A stretch of DNA of 64,000 nucleotides from Hydrogenophaga sp. 2FB (lineage in GTDB: Bacteria; Pseudomonadota; Gammaproteobacteria; Burkholderiales; Burkholderiaceae_C). The DNA lies in NCBI RefSeq assembly GCF_005503365.1, contig NZ_SCML01000009.1, positions 62,001-126,000 on the forward strand, in the 5' to 3' direction. Below, one piece after another: positions 1-9,257 of this stretch. The position numbers were made by a program, and so were the translations under genes. A model generated the notes under the pieces. The model worked only from the letters and a program-made list of their open reading frames with translations, did no database searches and had not been told where the DNA came from. The number at the start of each line of letters is the position of its first letter. The stretch's first letter is position 1.

Positions 1-852
1 CACACCGGCGGCGATCAGCAACATGCCGAGTGGGATGACCAGCAGCCATTTCGGCAGGCCTCTGCTGCCAAAACGGTGCGCCAGCGTGGGCGCCAGCGCC
101 TGCCCGTAGATCGTCGGGATCAGGCCGCCGATAGCAAAGGCCGTGAACAGGTCTCCAGCCACCACCTTGCCCGCGAGCAACACGATGGAGATGCGAAAGA
201 CATACACGCTGGTGCCGATGATGGCTGTGGAGCCAAAATGGGGCAGCAGGGCCTGTAACGAGAGGTGCCCCTCACCTTTGTCGAGGGAAAGCTGCGCCTG
301 GCGCGTTGCGAGGAGTGGTGCGAGGGCCCAAGGCAGTGCACAGAGCGCAAGACTCCAATCGAGAACAAGCGGCAGCAGGCAGAGCAGAAACGAAGCACCT
401 TCGGCCACAACGGCCTGGGTCGGGATGGCGAGCTGTTGTTTCTGCTCGTGCCGCGCAAGGCCGATCTCGCCCAGCCATTCCGAAGCCCGTCGCAGGATCA
501 GCACCAGGGCCAGCGCAGCGCTTGCATCACCAACACCCACGCTGAGCAGATACGCAGCCGCCGAGAGCGGCAACAGCAGCCACAGGCGGGTTTGCAGCAG
601 GCGTGCGGCTGCCGAGCCAGTGGGGTCCGCAAGAATGAGGTTGCGGCCGTTGGCGGAAAAGGCATAGAAGAGCGCGAGCGTGGCACCTTGGACGAGGCCG
701 ATGTTGGCTGCGATCTCCGAGTACCCGACAACGCCGAACACCAGGAGCAGTGCCGTCATCGAAAACGAGTTCAGCAAGGCGGCGAGGGGAAAGACGAGCA
801 GCGCGCGCCGCGGCGCGCTACCAGAAGATTCTTTGCCAATATGCTTCATCAT
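1..852 (-). CDS. Flippase-like polytopic membrane protein, C-terminus cut by window edge
   Basis: The reading frame runs from ATG at 852 (a second ATG follows immediately at 849) to base 1 without a stop, giving 284 codons of an incomplete protein. The translation is strongly hydrophobic with at least six likely membrane segments separated by short Arg/Lys-containing loops, and it starts with a short polar stretch. It begins 9 bases after the stop of the Wzy-like gene, at the distal end of the polysaccharide operon. Topology and context suggest a Wzx/MATE-like lipid-linked glycan exporter or a related inner-membrane polysaccharide protein. No signature motif decides this, and the C-terminal part is missing. 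A separate, clearer Wzx lies at 10892-12334. The region just before the start has no strong Shine-Dalgarno, so translation may be coupled to the upstream gene. Confidence 0.6.
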   Translation of the reverse strand, partial: MMKHIGKESSGSAPRRALLVFPLAALLNSFSMTALLLVFGVVGYSEIAANIGLVQGATLALFYAFSANGRNLILADPTGSAAARLLQTRLWLLLPLSAAAYLLSVGVGDASAALALVLILRRASEWLGEIGLARHEQKQQLAIPTQAVVAEGASFLLCLLPLVLDWSLALCALPWALAPLLATRQAQLSLDKGEGHLSLQALLPHFGSTAIIGTSVYVFRISIVLLAGKVVAGDLFTAFAIGGLIPTIYGQALAPTLAHRFGSRGLPKWLLVIPLGMLLIAAGV

Positions 853-861
853 CGTGAGCGG

Positions 862-2316
862 CTAGCGAGCGATGCGAGGCGTGTTCATCAAACGCCGGAT
901 CGACCAGCTCGCCACGCCTATAAGCAGTACGTTCAGCAACACAGTGCCAAAGAGCAGGTGGGACTGCCCCGGAACGTATCCAAAACTCGCGTACCGAAAG
1001 GCCACGACTTGGGCAAGCAACGAGCACAGCACCCAGTTTTGCCCAGCCAGTCGATACGACAGGAACTCGAAAAGCGCGCCCACCAGCCCGAGCACAAGCA
1101 GGCCGGCGAAGACGAAGGCCATCGAGCCGGGGTAGTAAAAGAACGCGATGACACCGGGAAGTGAAACGAAATGGTGCTTGGACTTGTCGATCCCCAACTC
1201 GTTATAGGGTGAATCGATAAAGTAGCGGTCAAAAAGGCTGAGCCGACCTTCCTGAAACGTCTCCTGCCAAGCTTCTCGCCAAAGAGGCCAGCCGAGTCGG
1301 TCGGAAGACGACACCGCCATCACGCCCTCGATACCGACCCACCGATCGATGAAGAGGGGCCCCGTCATGGTCTTGGCGCTCTTGGCAAAGTCGTTGGAGT
1401 CGTAGGCGAGCGTCGCCTCCGGGGTTGCCGCCGTGGGGGGATTGTAGATCGCGCCCAGCACGCTGCTGGCGCGTAGGTAGTTGACGCAGAGCACCGACGC
1501 CGCGAACAAGACGGTGAATGCGATCGCAGCCACGGCCACGGTTCGCAGATGTAGCCGCACGCTCATGGCCAGCACGGTGCGCAGGCCACCCAGCCCCAGG
1601 GCCGCGGCATTGAGGACCATGCCACGGCTAAGCAGTGAAACATTGGACGCAAAGCACTCCAGCAACGGCGGGAAGATAGCCACCATGGACACGTTTCGCT
1701 GAAGTTCGATCTCGAACCGGATGATCAGCGCCGCCATCGAGGACAGCCCGAACTGCAGCAGCCACTTGTAGATGCCATTGAGGCCAAATGGCAACACCGT
1801 TTGCGTCACCATGCCCCGCTGGTAAATGCCCAGCCAGATGTTGCTGAGTGCGATGCCCAGCACCAACAAGCCGAATAGCACAAGACAGGTCGTGCGGTAG
1901 GCTCGGTAGAGTTCGAACAGACCTTGGCCCGTGCACGACGGCGGAGTCGCGGGGTAGCAAAACAACCGCTGCCTGATGAGGCTGGCCAACAACAGGCCAC
2001 CAAAGCCCAACGAGGCCACCATCAGTGCGTGATCGAAAGCGGCGCCCGAACCGTCGAAAGCGCCAATCGATTCGTGAAATCGACCTGAAGCGAACGCCAC
2101 GCGCAGCGACAGCTTCAGCCAGAAGCCAAGCCACAGGAAGATGCCGATGAAGGTGTCGAAATAGATGGCCTTCTGGCGAAAACCGATGAACAACAGAGCG
2201 TTCGCCGTCAGCGTAAACAGCGCATAGACGATCCATTGGCCTTCATAGCGGGCGCCCGCAACAAGCGCCAACCCCAGGCATGCCAAGGCAAACAGCGAGG
2301 CGAAAATTCGGATCAT
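862..2316 (-). CDS. Probable polysaccharide repeat-unit polymerase (Wzy-like membrane protein)
   Basis: The 484-residue protein has about 10-12 predicted membrane helices. A large mainly hydrophilic loop near residues 280-370 contains short polar motifs (YDSNDFAKSAKT, DRWVGIEGVMAV), and hydrophobic helices resume to the C-terminus. Many helices plus one large periplasmic loop is the usual architecture of O-antigen and capsule polymerases, which join lipid-linked repeats at the periplasmic face of the inner membrane. Sequence identity among Wzy proteins is too low for a firm family name from reading alone. The gene lies between a GT4 glycosyltransferase and a flippase-like gene, which fits Wzy. 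An O-antigen ligase or a membrane protein of unknown function are the alternatives. Confidence 0.6.
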   Translation of the reverse strand: MIRIFASLFALACLGLALVAGARYEGQWIVYALFTLTANALLFIGFRQKAIYFDTFIGIFLWLGFWLKLSLRVAFASGRFHESIGAFDGSGAAFDHALMVASLGFGGLLLASLIRQRLFCYPATPPSCTGQGLFELYRAYRTTCLVLFGLLVLGIALSNIWLGIYQRGMVTQTVLPFGLNGIYKWLLQFGLSSMAALIIRFEIELQRNVSMVAIFPPLLECFASNVSLLSRGMVLNAAALGLGGLRTVLAMSVRLHLRTVAVAAIAFTVLFAASVLCVNYLRASSVLGAIYNPPTAATPEATLAYDSNDFAKSAKTMTGPLFIDRWVGIEGVMAVSSSDRLGWPLWREAWQETFQEGRLSLFDRYFIDSPYNELGIDKSKHHFVSLPGVIAFFYYPGSMAFVFAGLLVLGLVGALFEFLSYRLAGQNWVLCSLLAQVVAFRYASFGYVPGQSHLLFGTVLLNVLLIGVASWSIRRLMNTPRIAR

Positions 2317-2404
2317 CGGTATTCAAGCTCCATGCGTGGTGCGGAGCAGGCGCGCTTGCTTGCGCGCTCTACTGCTGTGATGCGGGCGGATTTTACGTGG
2401 GTGG

Positions 2405-3448
2405 TCACTTGCGGGCGGATTGCGGTCGTGCTGTTTCGCCAATGACATCGCGCACGAAGGCTGTGCTGGAAAACATGGGTTGCGGCGCCTGCTCTTGCCG
2501 CAGGAAGCGGCTGACCGCGCGGGCGATGGATACCGGTGAGTTGGGGTTGAACGTCTCGGCAGGCGTGACGACATCGCGCACATAGTCCAGTTCGGACGCG
2601 AGTATGGGCAGGCCCAGCTGTGACGCTTCAATCAGTGGAAGCCCGAACGATTCCAGCGTCGATGGGTAGATCAACGCACGCGAGCGCCGGTAACAGCGCG
2701 CCATGTCGGTGGGGGCTACAGGACCGACATTGGTGATCCGCAGGCCGTGGCGATCCTGTGTGTGCCTCAGGTGCTCGAGCAGGTCCGCATGCCTTTTGGG
2801 CTCCAGGGTCAGGCACAGAGTGGGAAAAGAGCCTTGCTGTGCAAGAGCTTTCCACGCGTCAATCAACTGTTGGTGGTTCTTGTGCGGCTCGCCAGAAGCC
2901 ACGTAGATGAAGTCGAACTCGGGAGGTTCGATCTGCCCAGACCCGGAGGATGTCTCAGAGGGAATGAACGGGAACACGCGAGCCGCGACGCCGGTCTCGC
3001 GCAGGAGTTCACCCGCCATGGAGGCGGTCTGGACATAGACGAGCATCGTTTCCATGTCCAGGCGATGAGAAAACCAAAGCCGCTCCAGCCCAATGCGCCA
3101 GCGCTCCCACAAGGAAAATGCGCGCAGATTCCGCTCACCGAAGAGATACCGGTTCTGCAGAAACACGGCCACACGCCCCTGGTTGCGAAACAAGGGGGGC
3201 AGATTGCCAAAACACAGCACCGTGTCGCCGGGCCGTGCGAGTTGCAGGATGCGCCTTTCTGCGCGCCACCGTCCCACCAAAGTGGGTGAAAAGCGTTCCA
3301 GCACGAGATCCGTCGGCACGCCCGACGTGTCCAGCCGGGTGTCGAGCAATGCCACACTGTCTCGTGCGGGGACGGCATTGAGCAAGGACAGCAGCAGGGT
3401 GCGCCCGCCGCCCAGATGAACGTTGGGTGCGTGAACGATCAGCGTCAC
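2405..3448 (-). CDS. Glycosyltransferase family 4 protein
   Basis: The 347-residue product has a GT-B fold layout. The N-terminus reads IVHAPNVHLGGGRTLL, a glycine-rich loop typical of GT4 acceptor domains. The C-terminal donor domain has FIYVASGEPHKNHQQLIDAW and the E-x7-E-like segment STLESFGLPLIEASQLGLPILAS, which binds the nucleotide sugar. It presumably adds one sugar to the lipid-linked repeat unit at the cytoplasmic face. I chose GTG at 3448 because it overlaps the stop of the preceding methyltransferase gene as GTGA (3448-3445) and starts the conserved domain directly. The longer in-frame extension upstream is antisense-like and rich in Arg/Pro. Donor and acceptor sugars cannot be assigned. 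Confidence 0.85.
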   Translation of the reverse strand: MTLIVHAPNVHLGGGRTLLLSLLNAVPARDSVALLDTRLDTSGVPTDLVLERFSPTLVGRWRAERRILQLARPGDTVLCFGNLPPLFRNQGRVAVFLQNRYLFGERNLRAFSLWERWRIGLERLWFSHRLDMETMLVYVQTASMAGELLRETGVAARVFPFIPSETSSGSGQIEPPEFDFIYVASGEPHKNHQQLIDAWKALAQQGSFPTLCLTLEPKRHADLLEHLRHTQDRHGLRITNVGPVAPTDMARCYRRSRALIYPSTLESFGLPLIEASQLGLPILASELDYVRDVVTPAETFNPNSPVSIARAVSRFLRQEQAPQPMFSSTAFVRDVIGETARPQSARK

Positions 3449-4167
3449 GCTGCCACCTTGGGCCTGGCAAGGACCAGCAGGGTTTCTCCGCCCATCAGGC
3501 GTGCGCCCAGGTCGTGATGGACGGCGTAGATTGCCTGGCGCAGCAAGCCTGCCATTCGGGTCTTGAACGATCGGCGTGGGGCGTTGAGCGAAGCGCCGGT
3601 GTAGCGTGCTTCCACGATCTCGTAGCCGCATTCCTCGAGCATGGCCACGGCCAGTCCGCGCGTGAAGTAGTGCAAGTGCCCTACTTTGTGGCGCACGTGC
3701 AGCAGCGGACGCTCGCGCAGCACGCTGATGGCCGAAAGGTCGAGCGGGATGTGGAATACGGTCCAGCCGGTGCGCTCGCGCAGGCGCGCCAGGAAGGAGA
3801 AGGGATCGCCCAGGTGTTCGAGCACGTCAAGCACCATCGTGAGTTCGGGCGCAGGCTCGTCGCTGGCCAGGTAGTCGCCCAGGGTGAAGTGAATGTCGTC
3901 GGCTTGGCGTCGCGACCACAGCGCGGGTAGGCCGGGGGCGATGTCGAAGCCCCGCAATTCGGCCTGCGGCAACTGGGCGCGCAGGGCCGACAACACGCCG
4001 CCCGCGCCGCAGCCCACCTCGACTACGCTGGCAGGGGACAGGCCATGGCGCGCCAGCAGGCCCAGCACCTGGTGGGCTTTCCAGGGCGAATCGGCGCTAT
4101 CCCAGTCGGGGTTCTGCCGGGCGTAATCGCCCTCGGTGTAGCGGCGGGTGACAGGGTCGTGGGTCAT
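3445..4167 (-). CDS. Class I SAM-dependent methyltransferase
   Basis: The 240-residue protein carries motif I of Rossmann methyltransferases (VVEVGCGAGGVLSAL, about residues 47-61), an acidic end of beta-2 (LRGFDIAPG) and a motif-IV-like LTMVLDVLEHLGDP. It resembles the methyltransferases of glycan clusters that methylate a sugar hydroxyl or cap a chain. It starts at ATG 4167, overlapping the stop of the upstream GT2 gene as ATGA, and ends in a GTGA overlap with the GT4 gene. Translational coupling to both neighbours supports a role in the same glycan. The methylated position is unknown. Confidence 0.85.
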   Translation of the reverse strand: MTHDPVTRRYTEGDYARQNPDWDSADSPWKAHQVLGLLARHGLSPASVVEVGCGAGGVLSALRAQLPQAELRGFDIAPGLPALWSRRQADDIHFTLGDYLASDEPAPELTMVLDVLEHLGDPFSFLARLRERTGWTVFHIPLDLSAISVLRERPLLHVRHKVGHLHYFTRGLAVAMLEECGYEIVEARYTGASLNAPRRSFKTRMAGLLRQAIYAVHHDLGARLMGGETLLVLARPKVAA

Positions 4168-5108
4168 GGGTTTCGCGCGGACAGGCCGGAGCGCAGGGTC
4201 CACAACAAGCGGTGGCCTGCGCGGTTGAACAAGGCATTGCCGAGCAGGCGCAGGGCCCGCATGGACAGCACGCGCGACCAGGACTGCGACCAGGCCGCAC
4301 GCACGGAACGGCCCGCCGCGCCCCATCGGCCCGCCCGCAGGTGCAACTGCGCGCTGATCAGGTGCGCGTGCGCCAGCGCTTGCGACCCCTGGGTCATGAT
4401 GTCGGGCGCCAAGCCCGGCGTGCGCAGGAGGCCTTCGATGATGGCGACGGGTTCGGCAGCGCGCTGCGGCGTGGTGGGCGCGAACGACTGGGAGTCGTCG
4501 TGCACCCGGAAACCGGCGAGCGGTCGCTCGATGCGGATGAAGTGCCCATGCAGTCCCAGGCGCAGCCAGAAATCGTAGTCTGGCATTTGCCGCAGCGCCG
4601 GGTTCCACGGCCCAGTCGCGTCGTACGCGTCTCGGCGGAAGAAGGCGCCCGGGCCGGGCGGGCACACGACGTCGACGAACATGGCGCGGTAGTCATAGGG
4701 CGGCGCCTGCACCTGCCTCACCGGGCGCGACTGCGGGTCGAGCAGGTGGTAGTCGCAATAGGTCGCCACGGCGTCGGGATCGGCCTGCAAGGCCGCCACC
4801 GCTGCGCTCACCGCGCCCGGCGCCAGGGTGTCGTCGGCGCTGAGGTAGCCAAGGATCGAGCCCTTGGCCATGGACCAGCCCTTCTCCAGCGTGCGGGCCT
4901 GTCCGATGTTGGCGTGTCTCTCGCGCAAGAAGTCGCCGTCCACGCGCGCCAGTACATCGGGCGTGTGGTCGGTCGAGCCGTCGTCCAGCACGATCAGCTC
5001 CAAAGGCGAGTGATCCTGCGCCAGCACGCTGCGGATCGCCTCGGCCAAATAGTTGCCGTGGTTGTAGGCCGGGATGACGATCGAGACCAGAGGGGCGGGC
5101 AGGTTCAT
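4164..5108 (-). CDS. Glycosyltransferase family 2 protein
   Basis: This 314-residue GT-A enzyme opens with the GT2 hallmark VSIVIPAYNHGNYLAEAIRS, followed by LELIVLDDGSTDHTPDVL. A DXD-like SADDT segment lies near residue 90, and the acceptor region around residues 170-200 includes the FFRRDAYDATGPWNP and DYDFWLRLG motifs common in this family. It uses a nucleotide-activated sugar, with Mg2+ or Mn2+, to extend the lipid-linked oligosaccharide. The start at ATG 5108 overlaps the upstream gene stop as ATGA. The C-terminal ~70 residues are Arg/Ala/Leu rich and may associate with the membrane. The transferred sugar is unknown. Confidence 0.9.
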   Translation of the reverse strand: MNLPAPLVSIVIPAYNHGNYLAEAIRSVLAQDHSPLELIVLDDGSTDHTPDVLARVDGDFLRERHANIGQARTLEKGWSMAKGSILGYLSADDTLAPGAVSAAVAALQADPDAVATYCDYHLLDPQSRPVRQVQAPPYDYRAMFVDVVCPPGPGAFFRRDAYDATGPWNPALRQMPDYDFWLRLGLHGHFIRIERPLAGFRVHDDSQSFAPTTPQRAAEPVAIIEGLLRTPGLAPDIMTQGSQALAHAHLISAQLHLRAGRWGAAGRSVRAAWSQSWSRVLSMRALRLLGNALFNRAGHRLLWTLRSGLSARNP

Positions 5109-7057
5109 TTCGAGGCTCCGTGCGGCAGGACTTTCCATTCGCCAGGACGGGTTTCGATGCATTGTGGTGGCTGTGCGTCGGCCGCCGGCGGCACCACATA
5201 CACCACGATATCGCCTAGTTTGACCAAGTGGCGCACAGGTTCGCGCGCCCGCAACAGGCGCTCCTCCAACTCGCCGTGCGAGCTGCGCTCCACCACCATG
5301 TAGCGAAAGCCGCCCGCCTGCAGGGCGGCCAACACGTCGTCGGCTTCGGCCACGCTCTTCTTTTCGGCCCGACTGGCCTGGCACTGCAACTGGTCCGATC
5401 GTAGCCAGTAGCCGTAGTACGCGGCCATCATGACGCGCTCGCCGGGCCGCCCCTCAGTGGCCAGGGCTGACAGGGCTCTGCAGGATCCGCTGGCCTTGAG
5501 GCAGCGTTCGGCCCGGTCGGTCATCAGCAGGAGCAGGTTGTGCGGGCCCGAGCGAACCGTGCTGACGGTCCAATAGAGCGCCAGCGCCAGCAGGCCCCAG
5601 GCGCCCAGGCGCAGCCACCAGCGCCGATCGGCCAGCGCTGCCTCAGCCGTCAGCGCCGCCAGGGGCGCGAACAACATGAGCGTGGCGAGGATATAGCGCG
5701 GCGCGAGTACCGAGGGCCGAATGAGCACCCAGGCCAGGGTGGACAGCACGGCGGCCAGCGTCACCGCAGTCACGGGACTGTCGAGCAGTCGTTTGTCGGT
5801 GGCGCCTCGCCGCAGCACGAACCAAGCCAGTACCGGCAGGCCCAACAGCAGCATCGAAACGCCACCACCTTGCATGGGGTACTCGCCAAACACCAGAGCG
5901 TAAGGGTAGGTCAGCAGGATCTCTCGAGTCACCTCGGGGCTGTGCCAGACCTGGTTCAGCCAGGAGCCGACCTCACCCATGCCGAGGAAGGGTGCCAGCG
6001 GCGCGCCATACAGCACCCCGTTCTTGAGGAACTGGGGCAGCCAGGCCAGCACCGCCCAGGCGCCCAGCACAAGGGCGGTGCGCATGAGGTCGCGGGTGCC
6101 GTACGCCTGGCCCCGGCCACGGTGCTGCCAGACCAGCAGAACCAGCATGGCCATCCCCAGCGTGATCACGTACGAGAATTTGGCGACCGTGGCGCTGCCA
6201 GCCATCAAACCCGCCCAGGCCAGGGCGAGCCTGCGATCATCTGTCGGCGCATCGCGCAGCAGCCAGTACAAGGCGGCCAGGGCGAAGGCGGCGCCGAACA
6301 GGTCCACCTTGCCGTCGAACACATACAGCGTGAAGCTCGACGAAGAGATCAGGATGATCCAGGCCACCCAGCGCGCCACCAGGCCACCGCCGCAGCGGCC
6401 GACGATGCCCGAGAGGAACACGCCGCAGGTCAGCGCCACCGGCCAGACCAGGAACTTGGCGGCGGCCGTGCCCTGCCAGCGCATCAGCACGGCGTAGTGC
6501 AGTTCCGCCGGCAGGCTGATGCTGGAAAACGGCTCGTAGGTGCCGCGCATGGGCTCCAGCACGCCGCTGCTGGCCATGATCATGGCGTAGGCGAGGTAGA
6601 AGGCTTCGGCATCGCCCGTGGGCGGCATGGTGAGGGCGGCCGGGGCCAGGCACAGGAAAAACAGCACCACCACTGCGGCCAGGCAGCGCATCGGCCAGTT
6701 CAGGTGCCAGATGCTGCCCCAGGCGTTGCGCAGCATGGCCAGGCCCCGCGCGGCGCTTGGGCGGCTTGCGATCAGCGCCAGCCAGCCCAGGCCCAGCACG
6801 GCACCGACCGGCACGGGGCGCAATTGGCCCATGAGGCCCAGCACGGTGAACACCGCGGTGAAGACCATCAGGCCCGCCAGGAATTGCGTGGCGAGGTCCA
6901 CCCAGGCGTCCGAGGTGGGCGCCGGCCGGGCGGGAGCGCGATGGTCCAGGGCCCATTGAATGGCGCGGCCTGCCCCCAAGCAGGCCAGGGCGTGTGCGGT
7001 GGTGACCGGTACAGCCAGCATCAGCGTGGCCAGGGTGACAGTGGGGTGGGCGTTCAT
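5105..7057 (-). CDS. Large multi-pass membrane protein, probable GT-C (ArnT/PMT-like) glycosyltransferase
   Basis: The 650-residue product has an N-terminal block of about 12-13 hydrophobic helices (to roughly residue 500) and a soluble C-terminal domain of about 130 residues. The first large periplasmic loop has acidic residues in TGDAEAFYLAYAM, matching the position of the catalytic acidic residue in GT39/GT83 GT-C transferases that use polyprenyl-phosphate sugars. This fits a periplasmic side-branch glycosylation step. It starts at ATG 7057, overlapping the LPG-synthase-like gene stop by ATGA, and ends in ATGA overlap with the GT2 gene. GT-C assignment rests on architecture only. A membrane protein of unknown function in polysaccharide assembly is the alternative. 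Confidence 0.6.
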   Translation of the reverse strand: MNAHPTVTLATLMLAVPVTTAHALACLGAGRAIQWALDHRAPARPAPTSDAWVDLATQFLAGLMVFTAVFTVLGLMGQLRPVPVGAVLGLGWLALIASRPSAARGLAMLRNAWGSIWHLNWPMRCLAAVVVLFFLCLAPAALTMPPTGDAEAFYLAYAMIMASSGVLEPMRGTYEPFSSISLPAELHYAVLMRWQGTAAAKFLVWPVALTCGVFLSGIVGRCGGGLVARWVAWIILISSSSFTLYVFDGKVDLFGAAFALAALYWLLRDAPTDDRRLALAWAGLMAGSATVAKFSYVITLGMAMLVLLVWQHRGRGQAYGTRDLMRTALVLGAWAVLAWLPQFLKNGVLYGAPLAPFLGMGEVGSWLNQVWHSPEVTREILLTYPYALVFGEYPMQGGGVSMLLLGLPVLAWFVLRRGATDKRLLDSPVTAVTLAAVLSTLAWVLIRPSVLAPRYILATLMLFAPLAALTAEAALADRRWWLRLGAWGLLALALYWTVSTVRSGPHNLLLLMTDRAERCLKASGSCRALSALATEGRPGERVMMAAYYGYWLRSDQLQCQASRAEKKSVAEADDVLAALQAGGFRYMVVERSSHGELEERLLRAREPVRHLVKLGDIVVYVVPPAADAQPPQCIETRPGEWKVLPHGASK

Positions 7058-8082
7058 GTCTTGTCGTCTGGGCAGTGCGCGGACGCGATATCCTGCGCCC
7101 CGATGGCGCGCGGCGATGGCGCAGCCGGTCGCGCCAGGAAGCACAGCGCGCCGATCAGCGTGGATCCGAGCAGGGTGGCCAGGTGCAGCAGGACGACGAA
7201 AGCCAGTGCCTGGGCGCCGTGCACCTGCAGCATGCCCAGGGCCGCCACGCCGAAGAACTCGTAGGTACCCACGAAACCCGGTGACGCCGGGACCATGGTG
7301 CCGATGGCGATCAGCAACAAGACGAAAAGGGCGTTGCCGGGCGCCAGGTCGAGCCCGATGGCGCGTGCGATGAGCCACACCAACGCCACTTCCAGCACCC
7401 AGATCACAACCGTGAGTGCCAGGAACCCGGTGAAGTGTTTCAGGCGAAAGCCACCGGCGATCCCGTCAAGTGCCGATGCGAGGATGTTCTGCACCCGAGT
7501 CGCCGCCTGGATCGGGAGGCGCTGAAGCAGCCGTCGGTGCAGCCACGGAATGAGGCGTTTGCCCAGGAGGTGGGCAGCGGCTAGCAAGGACATTGCCAAT
7601 ACCGTGATCGCGGTCACCGCCAGGCCTGCTTGCTTGAGCCACTCGGGAATGGCGGGGTAAGAGAGCAGCACAACCGACAACAACGCGAGCATGAAGGCGA
7701 GGTCCGCGGTGCGCTCGACCACGAGTGTGGCAAAGACCTTGGTGCGCGACATCTGCTCAGTGCGGCCCAGTTCAAGGGCGCGCGCCACGTCGCCGGCCCT
7801 GGCGGGCAGCACATTGTTCAGCAGGTAGCCAATCATCAGTGCGCGAAATCCAGGCCACCAGTGCACCGGTGGTTCATGTTCCACCACGAGCCGCCAGCGT
7901 TGAGTTCGCAGCGCGAACGAGGCAATCAGGATCAGCGGCAATGGCAAGAGGATCGTGAGGTCTGCGCGTGCCAGTGTCCTGGCCACCTCGCTGAGGTCGA
8001 AGTTGCTCAACAGCCAGCCGATGGCGATCAGGCTCACGGCGAGACCTATGAGTGTCAGAGCGTGCTGTCGCCAGCGGTTCAT
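7054..8082 (-). CDS. Lysylphosphatidylglycerol synthase TM-domain (UPF0104) family membrane protein
   Basis: The 342-residue protein has about eight membrane helices and the family-typical motifs LRTQRWRLVVE, NNVLPARAGDVARALELGR and TLVVERTADLAFMLALL, matching the flippase-like domain shared by MprF and AglD-type proteins. Many glycan clusters encode a stand-alone copy. Proposed roles include flipping or handling lipid-linked sugars, but this is inference. The C-terminal PASPGFVGTYEFFGVAAL motif is also family-typical. It is coupled by ATGA overlaps to the flanking GT4 gene (8082/8079) and the GT-C-like gene (7057/7054). Confidence 0.8.
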   Translation of the reverse strand: MNRWRQHALTLIGLAVSLIAIGWLLSNFDLSEVARTLARADLTILLPLPLILIASFALRTQRWRLVVEHEPPVHWWPGFRALMIGYLLNNVLPARAGDVARALELGRTEQMSRTKVFATLVVERTADLAFMLALLSVVLLSYPAIPEWLKQAGLAVTAITVLAMSLLAAAHLLGKRLIPWLHRRLLQRLPIQAATRVQNILASALDGIAGGFRLKHFTGFLALTVVIWVLEVALVWLIARAIGLDLAPGNALFVLLLIAIGTMVPASPGFVGTYEFFGVAALGMLQVHGAQALAFVVLLHLATLLGSTLIGALCFLARPAAPSPRAIGAQDIASAHCPDDKT

Positions 8083-9257
8083 CTTGCGGCTCGCCCATCA
8101 ACGAGGCGGGTCAGCAGCGCGCTCATGTCTCGAGCCACCTTCGGCCAATTCATATGCTCCTGCACGAAGCGCCGTCCGCCGAGGCCTACGCGGCGCCGGT
8201 GCGTCTCGTCGGTCAGCAAGGGGCGCAACCGTTCCGCGATGACCTCAGGCGTGTTGTCGATGCATTGCACGAGGTGCTCTCCGTCGATCAAGGTCGCCGT
8301 ACCGAGCAGATCGAGTGGGGTGTTGACCACCGTGGGAACCGCCAGCAGCATGGCCTCGATGGTGGCCGTGCCCATGCCCACGTAACGACCCGTCAGGGAC
8401 GAGTACAGCAGGTCGGCGGCTTTCATGTGGGCGAGTACCTCTTCATGGGGGCACTCCCCGAGAAACTCGACACGCTCGCCCAGGCCGAGACTGTGCGCGA
8501 GCCGGCGCGCCTCGTCGTAGTACACATGGCCCACGATGCGCAGCCTCAAAGCCGGGAAGTCTGGAGCGAGCAGGGCAAAGGCCTTGACCAGCGGTACGAA
8601 GCTGCGCTGTTCGCTGACGGCCCCCACACCAAGAATCACGTTGCGCGCTCGGTGGTCGCTCTCGTGCGCCAGAAGCGCCATGCTGTCGCCGGCCACACCG
8701 TAGTTGACGATAGCGGTCTTGCGCAGCACGCGTTCGCCCTGTACGTCCGCCAGGTACTGGCGAATCTGCGTGTCCCACGCGACGACCGCATCACAGAACG
8801 GAAACACCGCGTGGCCGCAGATCCATCGATCGAGTCGATTCAGGATGCGGTCACGGCGCGGATTGAGCGATTGCAGCTGCGTGCCCACAGAGCAGACCAG
8901 GGGCGCCTTGACGCACCAGGCCGCGAATGCGGCCGGTAACGCGATGTCCAGATAGTGGTTCACCAGCAGTACCGCGTCGGCCTCGAACTTGCGGGCGATG
9001 CGTGCCAGACGCCACCAGTTGAGTGGATTGAATGCGCAAAGCTGGTAGTGCTTGAAGAAGCCCGCCAGCGGCAACCGCCACGCCGGCAGACGGTGCACCG
9101 TGAGTTCGTCTTCTTTGGTGCTCGACAAGGTTGAGCCCAGTGTCACCACTTCGACGACATGACCTTGCCGCTGCAACTCCGCCGCCAGGCTCTGGGTGTA
9201 GAACGCGGTACCGGTGCGCATGGGCGGAAACATGCCGCCCACCAGCAGGATGTTCAT
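8079..9257 (-). CDS. Glycosyltransferase family 4 protein
   Basis: The 392-residue GT-B protein begins [21 protein letters not shown] with the glycine-rich acceptor loop. The donor domain includes ILGVGAVSEQRSFVPLVKAF and the conserved carboxy-terminal segment around GMGTATIEAMLLAVPTVVNT with the donor-binding glutamate. It should transfer a sugar from a nucleotide donor onto a lipid-linked intermediate in the cytoplasm. The start at ATG 9257 overlaps the acyltransferase gene stop as ATGA, which decides between it and a longer unsupported extension. Linkage and donor cannot be read from sequence. Confidence 0.87.
   Translation of the reverse strand: MNILLVGGMFPPMRTGTAFYTQSLAAELQRQGHVVEVVTLGSTLSSTKEDELTVHRLPAWRLPLAGFFKHYQLCAFNPLNWWRLARIARKFEADAVLLVNHYLDIALPAAFAAWCVKAPLVCSVGTQLQSLNPRRDRILNRLDRWICGHAVFPFCDAVVAWDTQIRQYLADVQGERVLRKTAIVNYGVAGDSMALLAHESDHRARNVILGVGAVSEQRSFVPLVKAFALLAPDFPALRLRIVGHVYYDEARRLAHSLGLGERVEFLGECPHEEVLAHMKAADLLYSSLTGRYVGMGTATIEAMLLAVPTVVNTPLDLLGTATLIDGEHLVQCIDNTPEVIAERLRPLLTDETHRRRVGLGGRRFVQEHMNWPKVARDMSALLTRLVDGRAAR

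Noticed and set aside
5540..7264. Plus-strand open frame opposite the GT-C-like gene
   Set aside because: Very rich in Gln, His and Arg, with no hydrophobic or domain pattern; typical antisense frame of a GC-rich gene.
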